The translations under genes and the position numbers were made by a program. Shown piece by piece: positions 1-6,421 of a stretch of DNA of 7,127 nucleotides. The notes below the pieces were generated by a model that saw nothing but the letters and a program-made list of their open reading frames with translations, was not told the DNA's origin and made no database searches. The stretch comes from Deltaproteobacteria bacterium (GTDB lineage Bacteria > Desulfobacterota > Binatia > UBA9968), in the NCBI GenBank assembly GCA_023250495.1, contig JAHFAP010000160.1, forward strand, positions 1-7,127, given 5' to 3'. Positions within the stretch are counted from its first letter, which is position 1. Each line of letters opens with the position of its first letter.

Positions 1-354
1 GCTCTGGATCTATACGCCTACAGGGTCGCGGATTTGAAACACACCAAAGGTTGTCCAGTGGAGATAGTCTATTCCGACCCTACACCTGGAACACCCAGTC
101 CTCTTGCTGTTGCCAAGGCCGCGCCTCATCCCTACGGGGCTGCCTTATTGATGGACTATCTGCTTTCCGCGCCCGGCCAGAGAGTTCTTGCTGAGTTCGG
201 CCGACTCTCGCCCCGCCGAGACGTTCGCTCCAAATATCCCGAACTCGATTTTGACGGAAAAGGCATCCGACTCTTGCTGCTGACGCCTGAGGACGCGGAT
301 CGATGGGGAAAAGACTACCAGCAGTTGAGAGAGGAATTTCTCTTGAGACCGTAA
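1..354 (+). CDS. ABC transporter periplasmic solute-binding protein, C-terminal fragment
   Basis: The reading frame is open from the first base and ends at TAA 352-354, giving 117 C-terminal residues; the N-terminus with its signal peptide lies outside the window. The fragment has the C-terminal lobe pattern of AfuA/FbpA-like (iron(III)- or organic-anion-type) binding proteins: a segment of the type YSDPTPGTPSPLAVAKAAPHP, then a helix 'GAALLMDYLLSAPGQRVLAEFGR', then the 'SPRRDV' stretch that usually precedes the last helix. In the family, such proteins capture a ligand in the periplasm and deliver it to an inner-membrane ABC permease. The ligand cannot be inferred from this lobe. No permease or ATPase gene follows, so any partners are upstream. 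The TTG at 34 is an internal codon, not the real start. The family call is fairly secure; specificity is unknown. Confidence 0.8.
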   Translation, partial: ALDLYAYRVADLKHTKGCPVEIVYSDPTPGTPSPLAVAKAAPHPYGAALLMDYLLSAPGQRVLAEFGRLSPRRDVRSKYPELDFDGKGIRLLLLTPEDADRWGKDYQQLREEFLLRP

Positions 355-428
355 AATCGCCCCCGTGCCACGTTTTATCGGGGCTAACAAACAGTCCTGC
401 GTCATAGGTGATGGACGACTCGATGCGC

Positions 429-457
429 TTGACACTTACGGGTTCAAATCCTATAGT
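429..457 (+). promoter_or_regulatory. Near-consensus sigma-70 promoter for the asnB directon
   Basis: A perfect TTGACA (429-434) and TATAGT (452-457, one mismatch to TATAAT) are separated by exactly 17 bases, the optimal spacing for a housekeeping-sigma promoter. Transcription would start near 464 and leave a leader of about 110 nt before the asnB ATG at 576. It lies in the gap between the solute-binding protein and asnB, the expected place. No operator palindrome overlaps it. The position is seen in the sequence; activity is inferred. Confidence 0.7.
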
Positions 458-544
458 CCTCAGATGCCCCGCACGACTTCTGTCCGCTCTCCTTCTCATT
501 CCTGCCTTTTCTATCTAGGCTCAACCTGATGCTCCCTCCCGTTC

Positions 545-575
545 GGGTTGCGCTTAACGAGTGTGGTAAGAACCC
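545..575 (+). other. Possible leader hairpin abutting the asnB start codon
   Basis: GGGTT (545-549) can pair with AACCC (571-575), and inside it CTTA (553-556) with TAAG (567-570), leaving a 10-base loop. The hairpin ends directly at the ATG and would bury the only weak Shine-Dalgarno-like stretch, GGTAAG (565-570). The upstream CCC (538-540) can compete for GGG (545-547), so two exclusive folds are possible. Nine pairs with a bulge is modest, and this may be chance. Confidence 0.25.
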
Positions 576-2486
576 ATGTGTGGAATTTACGGATATCTTT
601 CGCTGAAAGAGCGGGCGCAGCCGGAGATCCTGCGCCGCATGGGGGAGACTCTCCAGCACCGGGGTCCCGACGACGAAGGAGCGTGGATCCAGCATTCAGA
701 AGAACTGTCGATCGGGCTTGGACACAAGAGACTGAGCATCATAGACCTGTCCTCCGCCGCTCAACAACCGATGTGCAACGAGGATGGCAGCATCTGGCTC
801 AGCTATAACGGAGAGATTTATAATTTCCGGGAGCTCAGGAGCGAGCTCGCGTCGAAGGGGCACACTTTCAAGTCGAGCTCCGACACCGAGGTCATCATCC
901 ACCTTTACGAGGAGATGGGAGTCGGATGTCTGGAGAGACTCAAGGGGATGTTTGCGTTCGCCCTGTGGGACCACGGCCGACATGCGCTTTTTCTGGCGCG
1001 CGATAGAATCGGAAAAAAGCCGCTTCATTATGCCATCTACGATGGCGGGATCGTCTTTGCTTCGGAGATCAAAGCGCTGCTGAAGCATCCCAAGGTGGGC
1101 AGAGAAATAGACTTCAGCTCTCTCAACAAATATCTGACGCTCGAATACGTGCCCGCCCCTCACACGATCTTCAAGTCGATCAGAAAGCTTGAGCCCGGTC
1201 ATTACCTCCTGCATCAAAACGGAAAGTTTGAAGTAAAAAAATACTGGGACATCCCCCTGGCGGATTACCCGATCGGCTTTAAGACCGAGGACGAGTACGT
1301 CGAGGAACTTAGGGAGATTCTCGAAAGAGCGGTGAGGTCGAGACTCATCGCCGATGTCCCCGTCGGCGTCTTCTTGAGCGGCGGCATCGACTCCGGTCTC
1401 GTGGCCGCCATCGCGGCGAGGGCCAACAGGCAAATCGAATGCTTTTCCATCGGCTTCGACGAGAAGTCCTTCGATGAAAGCCGGCACGCGAACAGCGTGG
1501 CCAAGGCCCTCAACCTCAATCACAGCTTGAAGATATTCAGCACCAGAGAAATGCTCGACAACCTGGATCAACTTCCCAACTTCTTAGACGAGCCGCTCGC
1601 GGATGCCTCGATCCTGCCGTCTTATCTCCTCTCCAAAGTCGCGTCGGAAAGGCTGAAGGTGGCGCTGAGCGGAGATGGAGGCGACGAGTTGTTTGCCGGC
1701 TATCCGACCTATCAGGCTCACAGGATCGTCACCTACTACGACTCGCTGCCTGAGATGTTGAAGAACGGCGTCAAATCCCTGGCGTCTTGCCTGCCGGTCT
1801 CGCACGCCGACATCAGCACGGATTTTAAGATCAAGCAATTCTTGCGCGGAGCGGGGGTCTCCTCCGAGATACGGTTCTTTATATGGATGGGAAGTTTTAC
1901 CGAGGGCGAGAAAAAGGAGCTTCTGAGCAACGATCTCAGAGCGGCGCTCTCCCACGACAACACCTACGAAGATATCTTCGCCTACGTCCGCGCCAGCGGC
2001 CTCAACAAAGACCTGGAAAGGATACTCTATCTCTCGATGAAGCTCTATCTCCAGGACGGCGTCTTGGTCAAGGTCGATCGCGCGTCCATGGCCAACTCCT
2101 TGGAGGTGAGATGCCCTCTGCTGGACCAGGAATTCGTCGAGTTTGCTTGCCGGCTTCCGATGCAGTACAAGCTCCATGGACTCAAGACAAAATATCTGCT
2201 GAAAAGAGCCGCCGCCGGCATACTGCCGGACCACATCATCAATCGAAAGAAGAAAGGTTTCGGCATCCCGATCTCGAAGTGGCTGACCGGCGAGCTCAAG
2301 AGTTATATGCTCGACTATCTCGGTGAGGGGAGAATCAAGAGGCAGGGATTTTTCAACTATCCCTGCGTCAAGAGGCTCATCGATGAGCATCTAGAGAAAA
2401 AAAAGGATAACAGGAAGCTCCTGTGGACGCTGCTGGTATTCCAGATTTGGTATGAGAGATTTTTCGAAAATCCTCGGACAGTTTGA
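576..2486 (+). CDS. asnB: Asparagine synthase (glutamine-hydrolysing) / AsnB-type amidotransferase
   Basis: This 636-residue protein is close to the length of the Bacillus AsnB/AsnO type and longer than E. coli AsnB (about 554). Domain 1 (about 2-210) is a class II glutamine amidotransferase: catalytic Cys2 after the initiator Met, RGPDDEG 29-35, GHKRLSIID 49-57, NGEIYN 78-83 and SSDTE 101-105. Domain 2 (about 240-620) is the ATP-dependent synthetase: PP-loop SGGIDS 268-273, SGDGGDELFAGY 365-376, RCPLLD 512-517 and KKGFGIP 559-565. All expected catalytic motifs are present. The family hydrolyses glutamine, tunnels ammonia and amidates an AMP-activated carboxylate, classically aspartate. Homologues in polysaccharide loci, including exosortase-associated amidotransferases, may amidate other acids. 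The start is fixed by Cys2, although the ribosome site is weak. A 35-base overlap with the next glycosyltransferase gene makes a cell-surface glycan role plausible; plain asparagine synthesis is the alternative. Confidence 0.93.
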   Translation: MCGIYGYLSLKERAQPEILRRMGETLQHRGPDDEGAWIQHSEELSIGLGHKRLSIIDLSSAAQQPMCNEDGSIWLSYNGEIYNFRELRSELASKGHTFKSSSDTEVIIHLYEEMGVGCLERLKGMFAFALWDHGRHALFLARDRIGKKPLHYAIYDGGIVFASEIKALLKHPKVGREIDFSSLNKYLTLEYVPAPHTIFKSIRKLEPGHYLLHQNGKFEVKKYWDIPLADYPIGFKTEDEYVEELREILERAVRSRLIADVPVGVFLSGGIDSGLVAAIAARANRQIECFSIGFDEKSFDESRHANSVAKALNLNHSLKIFSTREMLDNLDQLPNFLDEPLADASILPSYLLSKVASERLKVALSGDGGDELFAGYPTYQAHRIVTYYDSLPEMLKNGVKSLASCLPVSHADISTDFKIKQFLRGAGVSSEIRFFIWMGSFTEGEKKELLSNDLRAALSHDNTYEDIFAYVRASGLNKDLERILYLSMKLYLQDGVLVKVDRASMANSLEVRCPLLDQEFVEFACRLPMQYKLHGLKTKYLLKRAAAGILPDHIINRKKKGFGIPISKWLTGELKSYMLDYLGEGRIKRQGFFNYPCVKRLIDEHLEKKKDNRKLLWTLLVFQIWYERFFENPRTV

Positions 2487-4182
2487 AAGCCGCCAAGAAA
2501 TTCTTTGGACCGGCGCCCTCGCCTTGCTCTGCTTCTTCGTCCTCTTCCACAATCTTGGAGCAGCGGCGTTATTTGAGCCTGACGAAGGCAGGAACGCCGA
2601 AGTTGCGCGGGAGATTCTGCTGCTCAAAGACTGGGTGACGCCTCATTACGATTTCATCCCCTACCTGGATAAGCCCATGTTTTTCTATTGGCCGGTCGCC
2701 CTGGCTTATAAGCTTTTCGGCGTCTCGGAATGGTCGGCCCGCCTACCTTCCGCTCTGGCGGCGCTCGGTTGTGTCCTGTTGGTTTACGATCTCGCCCAGA
2801 GGCCTCTCGGAGCCTGGGGAGGATTTTGGAGCAGCCTGGTCCTGTTAACCAGTCCGGCGTTCTTCGCGTTTTCGCGGACCGTCATCTTTGATATGCCGCT
2901 GACCTTTTTCATCACGCTGGCCCTGTGGGCCTTCTATCGGGGGAAAAGCGCGGATGGAAAGCCCAAGAGGCTCTTTTTTCTCGTGATGTACGGGGCGATG
3001 GGATGCGCGACGCTGGTAAAAGGCCCCATCGGCTTCGTTCTTCCGGCAATGGCGATCTCCCTTTATCTGCTTCTGACTCAACGGTGGTCCATCCTGCGCG
3101 AAATGGACGTGGCGCTCGGCCTCTGGCTGTTTATCTTGATTGCCGCTCCCTGGTATTTATGGGTCGAGCTGCGAAACCCAGGATACATCCGATATTTTTT
3201 GCTCGAGGAGAATCTACTCCGCTACCTCACGCCCCACTTCAACCGAGGACAACCCTGGTACTACTATGTCGAAGTCCTGGCCGTCGGTTTTTTTCCCTGG
3301 TCGGCGCTCATCTATGCTCCGTTCAAGCAAATAGCGCCGGCGCTGAGAGACGAGAGGAGACTCTTTCTGCTCCTGTGGGCGATCCTGCCTTTGCTCTTCT
3401 TCAGCCTCTCGGTCGCAAAGCAGCCTGGGTATATCCTTCCGATCTTCCCGCCGCTGTCTGTTCTAATGGGCGAGGCTATCACGCGCATGCTTCGCGCTTC
3501 CTCCACGAAGGCGAGACGGCCGCTAGCCATTCCATGGCTGATCCTACTTGCAGCCCTTTCTTGTTTCACCCTCGCACTATCCCTGCCCGATCTGCTAACG
3601 GGTCATCTCAAGCAGCAACCTCTGGAAGTTTTGGCTTTAATCCGCCAAATCTCCGGGCCGTTTATCCCTCTTCTCCTTATGCTGGCGGCGCTAAGCGCCG
3701 GCGCGAGCATATGGGCGGAACCCAGGTTCTACTACCTCATCTCCTGTGTATTTTTTTCCATCTTCCATCTCTTTGGCGTTGCAGCGATGGAACTGATCTC
3801 TCAGATGCGCTCTTCGCAGCATCTGGCAGAGAAGGCGGCCCTCCTTATCCGCCCAGGCGACCAAATGGTCATATACGACAGCTACCTCTCAAGCCTTCCT
3901 TTCTACTTGCGCGTAGACCGGCCCATATGGGTCGTATCGCCGGGGCGGAGAAGCACGATTATGGGAAGCCTCTACATGGCGGAAAGAAAGCCCCAACCTT
4001 CCGCAGGTTTCGGCAAAACAGTGTTGAGCTTCGAGGAATTCTCTGAAGTATGGAATCAATCGCCGGCAAGACTTCTGGTCTTTGCGGACGAAAAAAGACT
4101 CGCTCCCCTTTACCAAGAGGCGAGCGTCTCACCGAAGAGACTGTTGACTGTAGGGCGCGTCGCGCTGGTCACGAATCAATGA
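2452..4182 (+). CDS. ArnT/PMT-like membrane glycosyltransferase (GT39/GT83 type, GT-C fold)
   Basis: This 576-residue inner-membrane protein has about 12-13 hydrophobic segments (for example near 19-39, 97-116, 192-208, 219-238, 272-290, 303-320, 358-377, 401-420, 426-446). The first periplasmic loop carries the family hallmark: FEPDEGRNAEVARE 41-54 with the acidic pair D44-E45, followed by YLDKPMFFYW 71-80 and SARLPSALAA 95-104. A second conserved loop reads RTVIFDMP 142-149. Residues from about 450 form a small soluble C-terminal domain ending in VGRVALVTN. Family members transfer a sugar from undecaprenyl (or dolichyl) phosphate to lipid A, protein or another outward-facing acceptor; donor and acceptor cannot be read here. 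The ATG lies inside asnB (35-base overlap) without a clear Shine-Dalgarno, which suggests translation coupled to asnB. The symbol arnT is withheld because no aminoarabinose genes are nearby. Confidence 0.88.
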   Translation: MRDFSKILGQFESRQEILWTGALALLCFFVLFHNLGAAALFEPDEGRNAEVAREILLLKDWVTPHYDFIPYLDKPMFFYWPVALAYKLFGVSEWSARLPSALAALGCVLLVYDLAQRPLGAWGGFWSSLVLLTSPAFFAFSRTVIFDMPLTFFITLALWAFYRGKSADGKPKRLFFLVMYGAMGCATLVKGPIGFVLPAMAISLYLLLTQRWSILREMDVALGLWLFILIAAPWYLWVELRNPGYIRYFLLEENLLRYLTPHFNRGQPWYYYVEVLAVGFFPWSALIYAPFKQIAPALRDERRLFLLLWAILPLLFFSLSVAKQPGYILPIFPPLSVLMGEAITRMLRASSTKARRPLAIPWLILLAALSCFTLALSLPDLLTGHLKQQPLEVLALIRQISGPFIPLLLMLAALSAGASIWAEPRFYYLISCVFFSIFHLFGVAAMELISQMRSSQHLAEKAALLIRPGDQMVIYDSYLSSLPFYLRVDRPIWVVSPGRRSTIMGSLYMAERKPQPSAGFGKTVLSFEEFSEVWNQSPARLLVFADEKRLAPLYQEASVSPKRLLTVGRVALVTNQ

Positions 4183-4203
4183 GAAGAGTGCGGAGATAAT
4201 CCT

Positions 4204-4935
4204 ATGTCGCAAGTGGTCATCGTCACGGGAGGCGCCGGAGGCATCGGCTCGCCGATCTGCCGCGGCCTGGCGCAAGACGGACTGAAGGTGGTCGTCGCCG
4301 ACTTCGCCGATCAGGCGGGAAAATCGCTGGCTGAAGAAATCGGCAAGCAAGACGGAGAGGCGATCTTCCAAAAAGTCGACGTCGGGAATAAAGCGAGCGT
4401 CGGCCAGATGGTGGAGAGAACCCTCAAGCGCTATTCCCAGATCGATTTCTTGATCAACGGCGCGGGCGTGATGTCGCGCGCTCCAGTTCAGGAGATGGCC
4501 GAAGAAGAGTGGGACCGGGTGCTGCGCATCAATCTGAAGGGCACCTTCCTCTGTTCTCAGGCGGTCTCGCGCCACATGATGCAAAGAAAGGCCGGCCGGA
4601 TCATCTGCGTCGCCTCGGGACGCGGCGTGGCGGGCCAGCCGCGCGCCGCCCATTACGCCGCTTCGAAGGCCGGCGTGATCGCCTTCGTGAAGTCGCTCGC
4701 CGTGGAGCTGGCGCCGCATAACGTTCTCGTGAACGCCATCGCTCCGGGCGCCACCGACACGCCGATGTCGCGGGCCGGCTCGACAGAGGAGGAATGGAAG
4801 AAGCGCGAGGCGGTGCCGCCGCTGATGGGCGGCCTGACGAAGAAGGAAGAGATCATCGGCCTGATCCGCTACTTGCTCTCTGAGCCGGCAAAATATATCA
4901 CCGGCCAGACATTCTTGCTCCGGACGCCCAGATAG
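4204..4935 (+). CDS. Short-chain dehydrogenase/reductase, FabG-like (classical SDR)
   Basis: The 243 residues show the full classical SDR set: cofactor loop TGGAGGIG 8-15, D32-V/A region after the second strand (VVADF 30-34), acidic D59-V60, NGAG 85-88, catalytic N110 (RINLKG), S138, and Y151-x3-K155, then PGATDTP 181-187. An aspartate after beta-2 (D33) favours NAD(H) over NADP(H). Such enzymes interconvert alcohols and ketones in the cytoplasm; the substrate is not predictable. The start has GGAG (4192-4195) eight bases upstream. The gene lies 21 bases after the glycosyltransferase and may be co-transcribed, although its third codon positions look richer in G/C. Oddity: the C-terminus reads ITGQTFLLRTPR and lacks the usual V-x-GG ending after TGQ. 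A different reading frame over the last bases would give another tail (see findings). Confidence 0.92.
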   Translation: MSQVVIVTGGAGGIGSPICRGLAQDGLKVVVADFADQAGKSLAEEIGKQDGEAIFQKVDVGNKASVGQMVERTLKRYSQIDFLINGAGVMSRAPVQEMAEEEWDRVLRINLKGTFLCSQAVSRHMMQRKAGRIICVASGRGVAGQPRAAHYAASKAGVIAFVKSLAVELAPHNVLVNAIAPGATDTPMSRAGSTEEEWKKREAVPPLMGGLTKKEEIIGLIRYLLSEPAKYITGQTFLLRTPR

Positions 4936-4956
4936 AGGAGCGACTTCTTCCGTGAA

Positions 4957-6075
4957 CTATTTCACAAACCGCCCAGGTGAGAACTCTTCCTCTCCTGTTC
5001 CAACCGGCTCTAGGATCAGCTTCGCGGCCAGCGCGCCCGCCGACGAGCTGGTCGTAACTCCGTGTCCCCCGAGTCCGGCGACCCAGAAGAAACCTTTCAC
5101 CTTGGGATCCCAGCCGATCACGAAGCGGCCGTCGGCGGATAGCGTTCTGAATCCCGCCCAACTGTTTTTGATCGCCACATCGGACAGCGCCGGAAGGTAG
5201 CGCTGGATCTTGTCGTACAGCAGCTCGGTTATCGACTCGTCCGTAGGCGGATCGCCCGGCGCCATCTCCTCTTGATCGCATGGGCAGAGCAGCAGCCCGC
5301 CGGACTCCGGGCGAAAATAGAATTCATGCGCGACGTCCCAGACGAACGGCCACTTCCGACCGACCCAGGACATCGGCGCGGTGACGAAGAGATGGCGACG
5401 GCAGGGACGCAGCGGCGCCTGCACCGCGCCCGCCAACTTCGCAATCGTCCCCGCCCACGGGCCGGCGGCATTCACCAGCGTCTCAGCATTGATCACGCCC
5501 GCGGAGGTCACCACCCAGATCGCGCGGTCGCCTCGAACGTCGATTCCCCGCACGGCGCAGCCGTAACGCACCTGGGCTCCTAGAGACTGAGCCGCTTTGA
5601 GATAGCCGGTGAGCAGGGCATTAATGTCCACAACCCCGTCCGTCGCGCACCACACCGCGCCCTCAAAATCCGCGCCCTTGAGCGCCGGCACGAAATCGCT
5701 TGCCCTCTCGCGCGACCAGCACTCCACCGCCATTCCCATTTGTCCGGCCAGCTCAGCATCCTGGACGAGCTTCTTCCAGCCTTCGCCGCTGCCCAAAAGC
5801 AGCGACCCGTTCTGCTCGAAGCTCACGGGCACCGGCCAATCGGCGGGCAGAGAGCGCAAGAAGGCGGCGCCCTCGCGCGTCAGCGCCGCGAGAGCTGGAT
5901 CAGAGACCACCTGGCGCACCATGGCCGCGTTGCGCCCGGAAGAATGGACGCCGGGAACTTCCTCCTGCTCAAGGATCAAGATTTCCCGCGCGCCGCTCCG
6001 CGCCAGGTGATAAGCCGTCGCCGCTCCCGCAAAACCGGCGCCGATGATGACGTACTCAAACGAGTTCAGGGACAC
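4957..6075 (-). CDS. FAD-dependent oxidoreductase of the DAO fold, D-arginine dehydrogenase (DauA)-like
   Basis: This 372-residue flavoprotein has an N-terminal FAD-binding Rossmann motif GAGFAGAATAYH 12-23, with acidic E36 closing the second strand and HSSGRNAAM 44-52 next to the flavin. Later blocks are DGVVDINALLTGYL 146-159, LVNAAGPWAG 200-209, RRHLF 226-230, EFYFRPESGG 251-260, NSWAGFRTLSADGR 304-317 and GLGGHGVTTS 334-343. Order and spacing match D-arginine dehydrogenase and related D-amino-acid/sarcosine-type oxidoreductases as I remember them. The family oxidises an amine carbon to an imine, releasing ammonia and keto acid after hydrolysis. Arg310 and Tyr253 sit where carboxylate-binding residues occur. 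There is no signal peptide, so it is probably cytoplasmic or membrane-associated. It starts with GTG, supported by GAGAGG five bases upstream. The ferredoxin gene 45 bases upstream is a likely electron partner. Substrate unknown. Confidence 0.88.
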   Translation of the reverse strand: MSLNSFEYVIIGAGFAGAATAYHLARSGAREILILEQEEVPGVHSSGRNAAMVRQVVSDPALAALTREGAAFLRSLPADWPVPVSFEQNGSLLLGSGEGWKKLVQDAELAGQMGMAVECWSRERASDFVPALKGADFEGAVWCATDGVVDINALLTGYLKAAQSLGAQVRYGCAVRGIDVRGDRAIWVVTSAGVINAETLVNAAGPWAGTIAKLAGAVQAPLRPCRRHLFVTAPMSWVGRKWPFVWDVAHEFYFRPESGGLLLCPCDQEEMAPGDPPTDESITELLYDKIQRYLPALSDVAIKNSWAGFRTLSADGRFVIGWDPKVKGFFWVAGLGGHGVTTSSSAGALAAKLILEPVGTGEEEFSPGRFVK

Positions 6076-6080
6076 GTATT

Positions 6081-6086
6081 CCTCTC
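6081..6086 (-). promoter_or_regulatory. Ribosome binding site selecting the GTG start of the DAO-type flavoprotein
   Basis: On the minus strand GAGAGG stands five bases before the GTG at 6075-6073. The Rossmann motif begins at residue 9-12 from this GTG, the normal distance for the family, so this unusual start codon is well supported. Confidence 0.7.
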
Positions 6087-6119
6087 ACGAATAACGACTC
6101 AACGAACAACGATTAACGA
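6087..6119. repeat. Five ACGA cores at 7-8 base spacing (short tandem direct repeat)
   Basis: ACGA begins at 6087, 6094, 6102, 6109 and 6116, giving spacings of 7, 8, 7 and 7 bases; four of the five copies read AACGA. On the minus strand this is a run of TCGTT-NN units. It fills almost the whole 45-base gap between the ferredoxin stop and the flavoprotein GTG. It may be an iterated protein-binding site, an mRNA spacer or a slippage-prone simple repeat; function is unknown. Confidence 0.75.
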
Positions 6120-6120
6120 A

Positions 6121-6339
6121 CTACGGCAGGGGGAAAATCCTCTTCCCGGTCTCTTCCTCTTCAAGGATGATGGCCTTTGTGGGGCAGATCTTGGCGGCAA
6201 GGAGAATTTTCTGGTCGGTGTCTCCCTTCGGATCCGACACGACGGAGATGAACTTCTCGTCCAGCTTGAAGACCTTCGGCGCCGCTTCGACGCACTTCCC
6301 ATAGCCCTCGCACTTCGCTCGATCCACGGTGATCTTCAT
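6121..6339 (-). CDS. Ferredoxin, probably [3Fe-4S] type (P450-ferredoxin-like)
   Basis: A small acidic 72-residue cytoplasmic electron carrier. It has the pattern of single-cluster ferredoxins of the Fer4_13/SoyB kind: VDRAKCEGYGKC 5-16 with C10 and C16, the following APKVF 20-24, and a distal ICPTKAI 51-57 with C52. Where a [4Fe-4S] protein would have a central cysteine in C-x2-C-x2-C, this one has Tyr13, so only three cysteine ligands are visible and a [3Fe-4S] cluster is expected. It is full length for the family. The start has an excellent ribosome site. It is first in a two-gene minus-strand unit with the DAO-type flavoprotein. No P450 gene is in view, so the flavoprotein is the obvious local partner; a partner encoded elsewhere is equally possible. 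Confidence 0.9.
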   Translation of the reverse strand: MKITVDRAKCEGYGKCVEAAPKVFKLDEKFISVVSDPKGDTDQKILLAAKICPTKAIILEEEETGKRIFPLP

Positions 6340-6344
6340 GAGTG

Positions 6345-6351
6345 CCTCCTT
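6345..6351 (-). promoter_or_regulatory. Strong Shine-Dalgarno of the ferredoxin gene
   Basis: The minus strand reads AAGGAGG, a full anti-16S complement, five bases before the ATG at 6339. It fixes the ferredoxin start and predicts high translation. I found no convincing -35/-10 pair for this minus-strand unit in 6354-6600. Confidence 0.85.
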
Positions 6352-6421
6352 CCGGCTTGCTTGATTTCTTTTTAGCTCATTCTCGCTCTTTCGGCCACCC
6401 CTCTAACTTTTCCCCTCTCGC

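Noticed and set aside
359..384. Possible terminator after the solute-binding protein (CCCCG 361-365 with CGGGG 379-383)
   Set aside because: Only five continuous pairs, a 13-base loop, and no T-run after the second arm; the Ts are inside the loop.
438..454. tRNA T-arm-like sequence GGTTCAAATCC, possible tRNA or att-site remnant
   Set aside because: The T-loop matches, but the stem is broken at one pair and no acceptor, D-arm or anticodon arm can be placed upstream. It lies in the spacer of a good promoter and is best read as chance.
696..2390. Two long minus-strand open frames (291 and 268 codons) opposite asnB
   Set aside because: They are antisense shadows of a gene with all catalytic motifs intact; their translations show no recognisable domain.
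2925..4046. 373-codon plus-strand open frame inside the glycosyltransferase gene
   Set aside because: Out-of-frame shadow: Arg/Ser/Pro/Ala-rich translation with no family motif, fully inside a well supported membrane protein gene.
5740..6375. 211-codon plus-strand frame across the flavoprotein-ferredoxin junction
   Set aside because: It runs antisense through two genes with clear motifs and good ribosome sites.
6361..6420. Promoter for the putative + strand RNA or for the ferredoxin unit
   Set aside because: TTGATT (6361-6366) and TAACTT (6404-6409) exist but are not at usable spacing, and no better pair was seen on either strand.
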